From: an uncultured Ligilactobacillus sp.
GTDB taxonomy: Bacteria; Bacillota; Bacilli; Lactobacillales; Lactobacillaceae
NCBI GenBank assembly: GCA_944326135.1
Contig: CALVCU010000002.1
Location: 1 to 64,000 of the forward strand
DNA: 64,000 bases
Direction: 5' to 3'
The notes under the pieces were generated by a model. The model worked only from the letters and a program-made list of their open reading frames with translations. It searched no databases and was not told the DNA's origin. This document shows positions 55,667 to 63,819 of this stretch, one piece after another. Every line of letters begins with the position of its first letter. Position 1 is the stretch's first letter. Both the position numbers and the translations under genes were made by a program.

Positions 55667-56353
55667 ATGTTTTATGTATTTTTAGATTTAGTAGGGATTA
55701 CTGTTGGTGGCTTATTCAGTAAACCTTTACAAAAGTTTTTATCAGAACGTCAAATTGATTCAATGCTAGAAATTGCGACACTTTGTGTTGGAATCATTGG
55801 TATTCAAGGGGCAATTACAACTAAACAGCCACTATTGATGCTAGTTAGTTTAGTGCTTGGTTCAGTAATTGGAGTATGGTTAGATATAGATGGGAAATTT
55901 AACCATTTTGGTAATTTTATGAAGAGTAAATTACAAACAAGTGATCCTCACTTTGTTGAAGGCTTTGTAACAGTTTTTATGATCGAATGTGTTGGATCAA
56001 TGTCAATTGTTGGTCCATTAAATGTTGCACTTTCTGGTAATACGGATTTAATGCTATTTAAAGTAATTTTAGATGCAATTACATCGCTTGTATATGGCGC
56101 AATTTTTGGCTACAGTGTGTTATTATCTGGCCCATTTGTTTTCTTATATGAAGCCATTATTTATGGCTGTGCATCAATTATTCAACCGCTTTTAACAGCA
56201 AGCACAATTAATGAAATCAGTGCAGTTGGATCATTATTAATTGTTGCATTAGCATGTGATATTTTGGAAATTAAAAGATTTAAAGTTGCTAACTTCTTAC
56301 CTGCTTTATTAGGTCCTATAATTTATGGTGCTTTTCAAGTATTTTTTAAATAA
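55667..56353 (+). CDS. DUF554 family membrane protein
   Basis: 228 residues with about seven membrane segments. Family hallmarks: VGITVGGLFSKPLQKFLSER, CVGIIGIQGAI, FVTVFMIECVGSMSIVGPLN and SGPFVFLYEAIIYG. DUF554 (YdfK/YqgA) proteins are putative transporters of unknown substrate. The start is ATG 55667 with AAGGTG 7 bases upstream. It lies 74 bases after glsA without a terminator, so the two are probably co-transcribed. GlyQS regulation begins just after. Confidence 0.88.
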   Translation: MFYVFLDLVGITVGGLFSKPLQKFLSERQIDSMLEIATLCVGIIGIQGAITTKQPLLMLVSLVLGSVIGVWLDIDGKFNHFGNFMKSKLQTSDPHFVEGFVTVFMIECVGSMSIVGPLNVALSGNTDLMLFKVILDAITSLVYGAIFGYSVLLSGPFVFLYEAIIYGCASIIQPLLTASTINEISAVGSLLIVALACDILEIKRFKVANFLPALLGPIIYGAFQVFFK

Positions 56354-56356
56354 TAA

Positions 56357-56385
56357 TTGACAAGTTATAAAATTTAGATTATGAT
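56357..56385 (+). promoter_or_regulatory. Promoter of the glyQS operon
   Basis: TTGACA, exactly 17 bases, TATGAT. Start of transcription expected near 56392. Confidence 0.85.
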
Positions 56386-56391
56386 AGCGAC

Positions 56392-56604
56392 ATAATATTG
56401 TGAAACATTGATGAAAAAATGGTTATTTTAATTGATTTATAGCGAACTTGGTTGGTGAAAGCAAGTATGAGATTATTTAACTTGGCATTTTCGGAGTTTC
56501 AAACGAATTAAGTTGCTAGGAATTCCTAGAAGTAGGGTGGAACCGCGATTATGAAGAATCGTCCCTATGTAACCACACTGGCGTTACATAGGGATTTTTT
56601 GTGC
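56392..56604 (+). ncRNA. Glycine T-box riboswitch leader of glyQS
   Basis: The leader contains a long Stem I (GCGAACTTGG ... ACTTGGCAT ...), in which the specifier loop offers GGC followed by A, a glycine codon, and the invariant T-box AGGGTGGAACCGCG at 56534-56547. The T-box sequence can pair with uncharged tRNA-Gly to form the antiterminator. Otherwise the terminator at 56562-56600 (TCCCTATGTAAC / GTTACATAGGGA plus T6) ends transcription. The specifier position is inferred from the downstream gene and loop layout. Confidence 0.93.
56562..56600 (+). terminator. T-box regulated terminator
   Basis: TCCCTATGTAAC / GTTACATAGGGA followed by TTTTTT, overlapping the T-box antiterminator. Confidence 0.92.
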
Positions 56605-56647
56605 GTCAATGTTTCTTCGAATAATTTATAAAGGAGCACACATTATT

Positions 56648-57565
56648 ATGTCTAATAAATTATCAATGGCTAATATTATTTTGACTCTGGAACAATTCTG
56701 GGCCAAACAAGGTTGTATGGTAATGCAATCTTATGATACTGAAAAGGGTGCAGGTACAATGAGCCCATATACATTTTTACGTGCAATTGGGCCAGAACCT
56801 TGGAATGTTTGTTATGTAGAACCATCACGTCGTCCTGCTGATGGTCGATATGGTGAAAATCCTAATCGTTTATATCAACATCATCAATTCCAAGTATTAA
56901 TGAAACCAAATCCAAATAATATTCAAGATTTATATTTAGATAGTTTACGTGCATTAGGAATTGAACCAAAAGAACACGATATTCGATTTGTCGAAGATAA
57001 CTGGGAAAATCCATCAATGGGTTGTGCTGGTGTTGGTTGGGAAGTTTGGCTTGATGGAATGGAAGTTACACAATTTACATATTTCCAACAAGTTGGTGGC
57101 CTCGAAGTTAAACCAGTTGCATCAGAAGTTACATATGGATTAGAACGTTTAGCTTCATATATTCAAAATGTGAATTCAGTATTCGATTTAGAGTGGGCTG
57201 ATGGGGTAAAATATGGTGATATATTCAAAGAACCTGAATATGAACACTCTAAATATGCTTTTGAAGAAAGTGACCAAGAAATGTTGTTACATACGTTTAA
57301 TACTTCTGAAGAAGAGGCAAAACGTTTAACAAAACTTGGTTTAGTTCATCCTGCATATGATTACTTATTGAAATGTAGTCATACATTTAATTTATTAGAC
57401 GCACGTGGAGCTGTTTCAGTAACAGAACGTGCTGGCTATTTATCAAGAATACGTAATATGGCTAGAGCAATTGCTAAGGCTTTTGTTTCAGAAAGAAAGA
57501 AATTAGGTTTCCCATTAATCAAGGATGAAGAGTTACGTCAAAAATTATTGAAGGAGGATAAATAA
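56648..57565 (+). CDS. glyQ: Glycyl-tRNA synthetase alpha subunit
   Basis: 305 residues, normal size. Class II catalytic core with [20 protein letters not shown], the motif 2 region [30 protein letters not shown], and [14 protein letters not shown]. With GlyS it forms the (alpha-beta)2 enzyme. ATG 56648 is the start with AAAGGAG upstream; the longer open frame to 56609 runs through the leader. Expression controlled by the T-box. Confidence 0.97.
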   Translation: MSNKLSMANIILTLEQFWAKQGCMVMQSYDTEKGAGTMSPYTFLRAIGPEPWNVCYVEPSRRPADGRYGENPNRLYQHHQFQVLMKPNPNNIQDLYLDSLRALGIEPKEHDIRFVEDNWENPSMGCAGVGWEVWLDGMEVTQFTYFQQVGGLEVKPVASEVTYGLERLASYIQNVNSVFDLEWADGVKYGDIFKEPEYEHSKYAFEESDQEMLLHTFNTSEEEAKRLTKLGLVHPAYDYLLKCSHTFNLLDARGAVSVTERAGYLSRIRNMARAIAKAFVSERKKLGFPLIKDEELRQKLLKEDK

Positions 57566-57566
57566 C

Positions 57567-59651
57567 ATGACACATACATATTTATTAGAAATAGGTTTAG
57601 AAGAAATTCCTGCACATGTTGTTACTCCTAGTGCGGCTCAATTAGTTACAAAAACTGAAAACTTTTTGAATGAACAAAGATTGGCTTTTGATGAAATAGA
57701 AACTTATTCAACACCAAGAAGACTTACAGTAAAAGTTAAAGGATTAGCAGATAAGCAAAAAGATATTGAAGAAGAAGCCAAAGGACCTGCTAAAAAGATT
57801 GCATATGATCAAGATGGTAATTGGTCAAAAGCTGCGCAAGGATTTGCTCGTGGCCAAGGTGTAAATGTAGAAGATTTATTCTTTAAAGAATTAAAAGGTA
57901 CAGAATATGTTTATGCTAAAAAATTTATTCCTGGTAAAGATGCTAATGAAGTTATGCAAGGAATGAAAGATGTTGCTATGAGTTTGAAATTTCCAACAAT
58001 GATGCGTTGGGGAACAAATGATTTTGAATATGTTCGTCCAATTCGTTGGATAGTTTCAATGTTAGATGACGAAGTTGTGCCATTTAATATTTTAAATATT
58101 AAAGCTGGTAATGTAACTGAAGGTCATCGATTCTTAGGAAAAGCAACTGAACTTAAAGATGCAAATGATTATGTAGAAGCTTTAAGAGCACAAATGGTAA
58201 TTGTTGATGCCAAAGAACGTAAAGAAATGATTCGAAATCAAATCAATGAATTGGCAGAAAAGAATAACTGGAAAATTGTTGTTGATGAAGACTTGTTAGA
58301 AGAAGTTAATAATCTTGTTGAATATCCAACAGTATTTGCTGGCTCATTTGATGAAAAATACTTAAATGTTCCTGATGAAGTTTTAATTACTTCAATGAAA
58401 GATCATCAACGTTTCTTCTATGTAACTGATAATGAAAACAAATTATTACCTAATTTTGTTTCAGTAAGAAATGGAAATAAAGAATACTTAGAAAATGTTA
58501 TTCATGGTAATGAAAAAGTTTTAACTGCTCGTTTGGAAGATGCAAAATTCTTTTATGAAGAAGATCAAAAACAATCAATTGCAACTTACGTTGATCGCTT
58601 AGATAAGGTAATGTTCCATGATAAAATTGGTACAATTGCAGAAAAAATGGAACGAGTTCGTTTACTTGCTAGTCAAATTGGTAAATTTGTTGGTTTATCA
58701 GACCAAGAACTTAAAGATTTAGATCGTGTTGCACAAATCTATAAATTTGATTTAGTTACTGGAATGGTCGGCGAATTTTCTGAACTCCAAGGTGTAATGG
58801 GAGAAATTTATGCACGCTTACAAGGTGAAGACGAAAACGTTGCAACTGCAATTAGAGAAGAATATATGCCAATTAGCGCAGAAGGTGAATTGCCAAAATC
58901 AAATGTTGGTTCAGTTTTATCAATTGCTGATAAGTTAGATAGTATTCAATCATTCTTTGCAGCTGGCATGATTCCAAGTGGGTCAAATGACCCTTATGCC
59001 TTACGTCGTCAAGCACTTGGAATTATTAGAATTGCACTTGATCGTAATTGGAAATTATCAATTCCAGTTATGCAACAATTTGTTGAAAATGCAATTGAAA
59101 AACGTCCAGATTTATATGCAAACATTATGCCAAAAGCTGAACAAAAAGATATGCAACAATTTATAATGGATCGATTATCACAAATTATGAAAGGTGATAA
59201 AAAAATGAGACATGACGTATTAGATACAGTTGTTGCAAATCCTAATAATACATTTGTTGATATTCAAGAAGCTGCTCATATTTTAGGAAAACATGTTACA
59301 GATGATGACTTCAAAGAAACAATTGAAGCATTAACTCGTGTAAGTCGTATGGCTAAAAAAGCACCACAATTTGAAAAAGACGCAATTGTTGATTCTGAAT
59401 TGTTTGAAAATGAATCAGAAAAAGAATTAGCAGATGCAGTTAAGGAAATTGCTAGTGCATTTGAAGAAGCTGATTTAGAAGAGAAGTTCCAAAAACTTGC
59501 ATCATTAAAAATGCCTATTACTAAGTATTTTGATTCAACAATGATTATGGCTAAAGATGAAGATGTGAAGAATAATCGTCTATTGCAATTGAAGCAAATT
59601 GCAGATTTAGCAGAAAGTTTTGGAGAATTAGATAATTTAAATGTAAAATAA
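57567..59651 (+). CDS. glyS: Glycyl-tRNA synthetase beta subunit
   Basis: 694 residues. Starts MTHTYLLEIGLEEIPAHVV, contains the HD-like central domain (RVRLLASQIGKFVGLSDQEL, KFDLVTGMVGEFSELQGVMG) and the C-terminal anticodon-binding segment. Required with glyQ for tRNA-Gly charging. The gap between glyQ stop and glyS start is 1 base, with GAAGGAGG before ATG inside glyQ. Confidence 0.97.
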   Translation: MTHTYLLEIGLEEIPAHVVTPSAAQLVTKTENFLNEQRLAFDEIETYSTPRRLTVKVKGLADKQKDIEEEAKGPAKKIAYDQDGNWSKAAQGFARGQGVNVEDLFFKELKGTEYVYAKKFIPGKDANEVMQGMKDVAMSLKFPTMMRWGTNDFEYVRPIRWIVSMLDDEVVPFNILNIKAGNVTEGHRFLGKATELKDANDYVEALRAQMVIVDAKERKEMIRNQINELAEKNNWKIVVDEDLLEEVNNLVEYPTVFAGSFDEKYLNVPDEVLITSMKDHQRFFYVTDNENKLLPNFVSVRNGNKEYLENVIHGNEKVLTARLEDAKFFYEEDQKQSIATYVDRLDKVMFHDKIGTIAEKMERVRLLASQIGKFVGLSDQELKDLDRVAQIYKFDLVTGMVGEFSELQGVMGEIYARLQGEDENVATAIREEYMPISAEGELPKSNVGSVLSIADKLDSIQSFFAAGMIPSGSNDPYALRRQALGIIRIALDRNWKLSIPVMQQFVENAIEKRPDLYANIMPKAEQKDMQQFIMDRLSQIMKGDKKMRHDVLDTVVANPNNTFVDIQEAAHILGKHVTDDDFKETIEALTRVSRMAKKAPQFEKDAIVDSELFENESEKELADAVKEIASAFEEADLEEKFQKLASLKMPITKYFDSTMIMAKDEDVKNNRLLQLKQIADLAESFGELDNLNVK

Positions 59652-59661
59652 TAATTAATTT

Positions 59662-59695
59662 TAAAGGATCATGATTGATTTCATGGTCCTTTTTA
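59662..59695 (+). terminator. Terminator of glyQS
   Basis: AAAGGAtCATGA / TCATGGTCCTTT with T tail; it abuts the -35 of the next promoter. Confidence 0.8.
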
Positions 59696-59732
59696 TTGAC
59701 AATAAACATCGATACATTTATAATCATCGATA
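59696..59732 (+). promoter_or_regulatory. Promoter and operator of the ars-like operon
   Basis: TTGACA (59696-59701), exactly 17 bases, TATAAT (59719-59724). Two CATCGATA repeats at 59707-59714 and 59725-59732, 18 bases apart, lie in the spacer and just after the -10; each contains the palindrome ATCGAT. A consensus promoter overlaid with a repeat fits repression by the ArsR protein encoded next. Confidence 0.75.
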
Positions 59733-59761
59733 TAAAATGGATTGAATTTGGAAGTGAAAGT

Positions 59762-60016
59762 ATGGTAAATGAATTAAAGGCTTTAAGTGACGAATCACGT
59801 TTAGAGATTGTAATGCTTATAGCTAAACGGGGAGAATTATGTGGCTGTGAGATTGAAAAACACTTTTCTATTTCACAGTCCACTGTATCACATCATATGA
59901 AAATTTTAACTAATTCAAATATTGTATCTGAACGTAAAGAAGGGCGTTCTCATTATTATTCTTTGAATAAAGATGTTTTACAAGAATTAGTTTTATATTT
60001 AAAACAGTTATTATAA
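59762..60016 (+). CDS. ArsR-family transcriptional repressor
   Basis: 84 residues, winged helix: LKALSDESRLEIVMLIAKRG, then ELCGCEIEKHFSISQSTVSHHMKIL as recognition helix and RKEGRSHYYSLNKDVLQEL as wing. The ELCGCEI segment has Cys residues close to the ArsR ELCVCDL motif, which binds As(III)/Sb(III) thiolates. Start ATG 59762 with GGAAGTGAAAG upstream. First gene of the operon, with likely autoregulation. Confidence 0.92.
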   Translation: MVNELKALSDESRLEIVMLIAKRGELCGCEIEKHFSISQSTVSHHMKILTNSNIVSERKEGRSHYYSLNKDVLQELVLYLKQLL

Positions 60017-60032
60017 AGAAGGAGAATATTTT

Positions 60033-60290
60033 ATGAAACCAACACAAGACGTTATTGTACTCGGACCTGGATGTGCGGGTTGTGAAAGTTTAGCAAAAAA
60101 TACAAAACAAGCATTAAAAGATTTAAATTATGTTGATACTACATTTAATTACATTACGGATATTACAGTGATGGCAAGTTTAGGAATTATGTCAGCGCCT
60201 GCTTTAATGGTTAAAGGAAAGGTAGTTTCAACGGGTAAAGTATTAACAGTTGGTGAAATAAAGAATTTGTTAAGGGAAAATGATCTATAA
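60033..60290 (+). CDS. Thioredoxin-like CxxC protein (redox-active disulfide protein)
   Basis: 85 residues with a single thioredoxin fold. Cys14 and Cys17 are in VLGPGCAGCESLAKNT, followed by IMSAPALMVKGKVVSTGK with the cis-Pro. Such proteins (thioredoxin_3, MTH895-like) accompany ArsP-type permeases and may reduce or hand over thiolated arsenic. AAGGAG is 8-9 bases before ATG, 16 bases after arsR. Confidence 0.88.
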   Translation: MKPTQDVIVLGPGCAGCESLAKNTKQALKDLNYVDTTFNYITDITVMASLGIMSAPALMVKGKVVSTGKVLTVGEIKNLLRENDL

Positions 60291-60326
60291 TAAGTTATTT
60301 TTCTTAATAAAAAAGGAGTTTTAAAT

Positions 60327-61313
60327 TTGAGTTGGATCACAAAGAATATATTCCAAATGTCATGGTTAAACGATTTTTTTAATTGGATAATTTTTGATCT
60401 ATTTGGAATAAATAGTACTAGTAAGTTTGCACATTCTGTTAATTATTTCTTATTTGATACAACTAAGATTTTTATTTTAATGTCTGTTTTAATCTTTTTA
60501 ATGGGGGTTTTGCAGTCTTTTTTTCCACCTGAAAAAACTAAAAATTTATTACATAAGGTAAATGGAGTTACTGGTAATATTTTAGGAGCTTTTTTAGGTG
60601 CAATTACACCATTTTGTAGTTGCTCTAGTATTCCAATTTTTATAGGATTTACAAGCAGTGGATTGCCTTTAGGTGTCACTTTTTCATTTTTATTTGCATC
60701 ACCAATGATCGATATTGCATCTGTTATTCTTCTAGCATCTTTTATGGGGATGAAAATTGCAATTAGTTATATTTTTGTAGGTTTATTAATGTCAATAATT
60801 GGTGGTATTATAATTAAACATCTGCATATGGAAAATCAAATTGCAGATTACGTTAAAAATATTCAATCAACTGAAGTATCAATTGCTGCTTTAACTTGGA
60901 AAAATCGAATACGAGATGGAATAGCAGAAGTACGTAAAATTGTTGGTCGGGTATGGAAATATGTATTGATTGGGGTAGCAATTGGAGCTTTAATTCATGA
61001 TTGGATTCCTACAAGTTTTATTCAAAATATTTTAGGAAATTCCAATCCTTTTTCCGTAATTTTAGCCGTAATCGTTGGCGTTCCGATGTATGCAGACGTT
61101 TTTGGAGTTATTCCAATTGCGACCGCTTTATTAACTAAGGGAGTTCCAATTGGTACGATAATTGCATTTATGATGGCTGTTACAATGCTATCTTTACCTG
61201 AATTAATAATGTTGAAAAAAGTTCTTAAAAATAAGTTACTCATATCTTTTATAACAATTGGTGTTATCGGAATTATAATTATTGGATTTGGATTTAATTT
61301 TGTATTGGGATAG
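60327..61313 (+). CDS. ArsP-type permease (UPF0718/DUF318)
   Basis: 328 residues with about eight membrane segments. The diagnostic motif GAITPFCSCSSIPIFIGFTS with paired Cys lies at the start of the first half repeat, followed by PLGVTFSFLFASPMIDIASV; the second half has VGVPMYADVFGVIPIATALL. Members export trivalent organoarsenicals or related thiolates. TTG start at 60327 with AAAAAGGAG 8-9 bases upstream. Central gene of the operon; no ArsB or Acr3 present. Confidence 0.85.
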   Translation: MSWITKNIFQMSWLNDFFNWIIFDLFGINSTSKFAHSVNYFLFDTTKIFILMSVLIFLMGVLQSFFPPEKTKNLLHKVNGVTGNILGAFLGAITPFCSCSSIPIFIGFTSSGLPLGVTFSFLFASPMIDIASVILLASFMGMKIAISYIFVGLLMSIIGGIIIKHLHMENQIADYVKNIQSTEVSIAALTWKNRIRDGIAEVRKIVGRVWKYVLIGVAIGALIHDWIPTSFIQNILGNSNPFSVILAVIVGVPMYADVFGVIPIATALLTKGVPIGTIIAFMMAVTMLSLPELIMLKKVLKNKLLISFITIGVIGIIIIGFGFNFVLG

Positions 61314-61322
61314 GTGATTTAA

Positions 61323-61715
61323 ATGAACATAGCTTTTGTTTGCACACAAAATTCTTGTCGTAGTCAAATTGCAGAAGCATTTGGTAAAAAATATTTTAAC
61401 CAAAAGATTAATGTTTATTCAGCAGGTACAGATCCTGCTTCTGAGATTAACAATAGTGCTGTGAGATTGATGAAAGAATACTATTCAATTGATATGGAAA
61501 AAGAACAATATCCGAAAAAATTAGATAAATTGCCAAATATTGATATTTTGGTAACAATGGGATGTGGGGTAAAATGCCCATTTGTTCCATGTAAAAAATT
61601 AATTGAGTTAAACATTGAAGATCCTGCAGGTAAAAGTGATGAGATCTTTCTTAATGTGATAGCAGAGATTAAAGGAGAAATTCAAAAGCTTTCAGAACAA
61701 TTTTCTGATTTATAA
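61323..61715 (+). CDS. ArsC-type arsenate reductase (LMW phosphatase fold)
   Basis: 130 residues. Low molecular weight phosphatase loop FVCTQNSCRSQIAEAF with Cys7 nucleophile, Cys12 and Arg13; resolving Cys81, Cys85 and Cys90 in VTMGCGVKCPFVPCKK correspond to the Cys82/Cys89 shuttle of thioredoxin-coupled ArsC. It reduces arsenate to arsenite. It lies 9 bases after the permease and ends at a strong terminator. Confidence 0.9.
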   Translation: MNIAFVCTQNSCRSQIAEAFGKKYFNQKINVYSAGTDPASEINNSAVRLMKEYYSIDMEKEQYPKKLDKLPNIDILVTMGCGVKCPFVPCKKLIELNIEDPAGKSDEIFLNVIAEIKGEIQKLSEQFSDL

Positions 61716-61716
61716 A

Positions 61717-61750
61717 TAAAAACAGTTCATTGATTTGAACTGTTTTTTTA
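61717..61750. terminator. Bidirectional terminator between the ars-like operon and HXXEE gene
   Basis: AAAAACAGTTCA / TGAACTGTTTTT with T tail. Confidence 0.88.
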
Positions 61751-61751
61751 T

Positions 61752-62261
61752 TTATTTTTCATAATTGTTAATTTTTAATTCAATATTATGCATTAGGCGA
61801 TGCATAATATATAAATTCATATAAATAATAATTATTGAAATACATATATATGTTAGTAAGATAAATGAATTTTTACATAATTTAGCATAATGGATAACTA
61901 AATAAATAATTAGTGGCAATTCAAGTAAGATTGTAATTATGCCTGGAACATATCCTTTAAATTGAAAACACATTTTAAAATGCATAAATGAATGAAGACC
62001 ATATCCAATTAGAAATGATAAATAAAGATATATATTCTTATTAAGAAAACAAAATAAAGAAATAATAATTAAAATTATAAATTCTTCTAAAACGCAAATT
62101 GAAAATGCTGATCCATTATTTGTATTTCCAAAAAAGGGATGTTTTAGTTTAGAGATGAATGTTGAATTTCTTTTTTTCCAAATTGGAACCATTATTATTT
62201 CTTCTAAATCATGAAAAATAAAGATTAATGGTAATATCCAGTAATTAAATAAAATAGACAA
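61752..62261 (-). CDS. HXXEE-domain membrane protein
   Basis: 169 residues with four or five hydrophobic segments. It starts LSILFNYWILPLIFIFHDLEEIIMVP with the HDLEE motif that names the HXXEE family, a second ICVLEEFIIL motif and HSFMHFKMCFQ with His residues. The family's function is unknown; the conserved His/Glu suggest metal binding or intramembrane catalysis. Start is TTG 62261, because AAAGGAGG lies 7-8 bases upstream; ATG 62294 precedes that site. Base composition is more A+T-rich than neighbours. Confidence 0.82.
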   Translation of the reverse strand: MSILFNYWILPLIFIFHDLEEIIMVPIWKKRNSTFISKLKHPFFGNTNNGSAFSICVLEEFIILIIISLFCFLNKNIYLYLSFLIGYGLHSFMHFKMCFQFKGYVPGIITILLELPLIIYLVIHYAKLCKNSFILLTYICISIIIIYMNLYIMHRLMHNIELKINNYEK

Positions 62262-62466
62262 TATAATTCCTCCTTTATTTTTATAATATATCATTCGCTT
62301 TTTACTTCAATAATTTAAACATTTAGAAAGGTTAATGATTAAAAAAATATAGTATTATATATACTGTATATTGTATGTATATTTGGAGGTATCATCTATG
62401 AAAACATAGTAAGTGATAATTGGTTGTATAGGATTTTTGCGAGATTAAGAGTAATTGGGGGATAAA

Positions 62467-63769
62467 ATGAATAAAAAGATTGTTAAAATAATAACCGCAG
62501 TTGTAGCTATGTTTGGACTATTAACGGCAGGTCAGTCTAATAATATTCACTGTATCTTCAAGTAGTAGTTCACGATATGTAAACTATGTTGGCGATAAAT
62601 CAGGTGGAATCGTTTCTGAGGAGTTAGCTGATAGCGTATTAACACCTAGTGTACGTCAACAATTAGGAAACAATATAGAATGGAATGGAAATGGTGCTTT
62701 CATCATCAATGGTAATAAAACAGACTTAAATGCTGATGTACATGTTGCACCATATGCTACAAATGAAGTAGATAGTTTAGGACGTCCAACAGTTGGTAAT
62801 GCATTTTTAAACAAAACATGTCGCCAATATAAAAGTCGTGATCAAACTGGAAATGGTTGGACAGAATGGAAACCACAAGGATTTCATCAATTACAAAATC
62901 TAAAAGAAGGATATACACATGCTTATGACCGTGGTCATTTACTAGCTTATGCTTTGATTGGTGGTATTAAAGGATTTGATGCATCAGAAAGTAATCCTAA
63001 GAATATTGCTACTCAAACAGCTTGGGCTAATGAATCAAATAAACCTGATGCAACAGGACAAAATTACTATGAAGGATTAGTTCGAAATGCAGTGGATCAA
63101 GGTAAGGAAGTAAGATATCGAGTAACTGACATATATGATGGTAATAATTTAGTTCCTTCTGGTGCTCATATCGAAGCAAAATCTACTGATGGATCATTAG
63201 AATTTAATGTATTTGTTCCAAATGTGCAACCTAATATTCGAATTAATTATGCAACAGGTGATGCACAACCATATTACCGTGATGTCCAAAGTAGTAGTGC
63301 TCAAATTGCAATAAATTCAAGTACATCTAGTTCAAGTAGTATTGTTGCTGCACAATCTGAATCAAACAGTAATAACAATTCAAGCGAATCATCTCAAAGT
63401 AAAAACTCAGTTTTAAATTCAGAAATATCAAATAAAAATGGAAATTCATTAAGTAGTTCTACTAATTCGATTAATAGTACTGCATTGAAATCAAGTAATT
63501 CTTCATTACAAACACAAACGAGTGTTTCAATTACATCAAATAGTAGTTCAAGCATTGCTGTAAAAGAAAATGCAAATTCAAATCAGCGAAGCATGGTAAT
63601 TACTGGCAATAACAATAATGTACAAAATAAAAAACAAGATTCATCATCTGAAACAAATATAATGCCAAAAACAGGTGAAGAAAAGGCAAATATAGTTCCA
63701 TTTACAGGATTTATAATGTTATGTTTAGCCGGTGCTTTATGTTTAAAAATGAAGAAACGCTTTAAATAG
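62467..63769 (+). pseudogene. Cell-wall anchored DNA/RNA non-specific nuclease, frameshifted
   Basis: ATG 62467 has GGGG upstream and begins a signal peptide ([19 protein letters not shown]). The frame stops at about 62566 after SNNIHCIFK. In the next frame, from about 62543, the mature protein follows: [18 protein letters not shown], then [20 protein letters not shown] with the DRGH catalytic motif, [10 protein letters not shown] with the metal-binding Asn, and [16 protein letters not shown] Ser/Asn-rich wall-spanning linker ends in MPKTGEE, a membrane segment and KMKKRFK, a sortase signal. One extra base (or two missing) near AATAATATTC separates the parts. A later TTG at 62954 would skip the catalytic motif. 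Confidence 0.85.
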
Positions 63770-63780
63770 TATTAGTTAAT

Positions 63781-63812
63781 AAAAAAGCTGCAATTTTAAT
63801 TGCAGCTTTTTT
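63781..63812. terminator. Bidirectional terminator after the nuclease gene
   Basis: AAAAAGCTGCAA / TTGCAGCTTTTT with loop TTTTAA. Confidence 0.9.
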
Positions 63813-63819
63813 GATGGGC

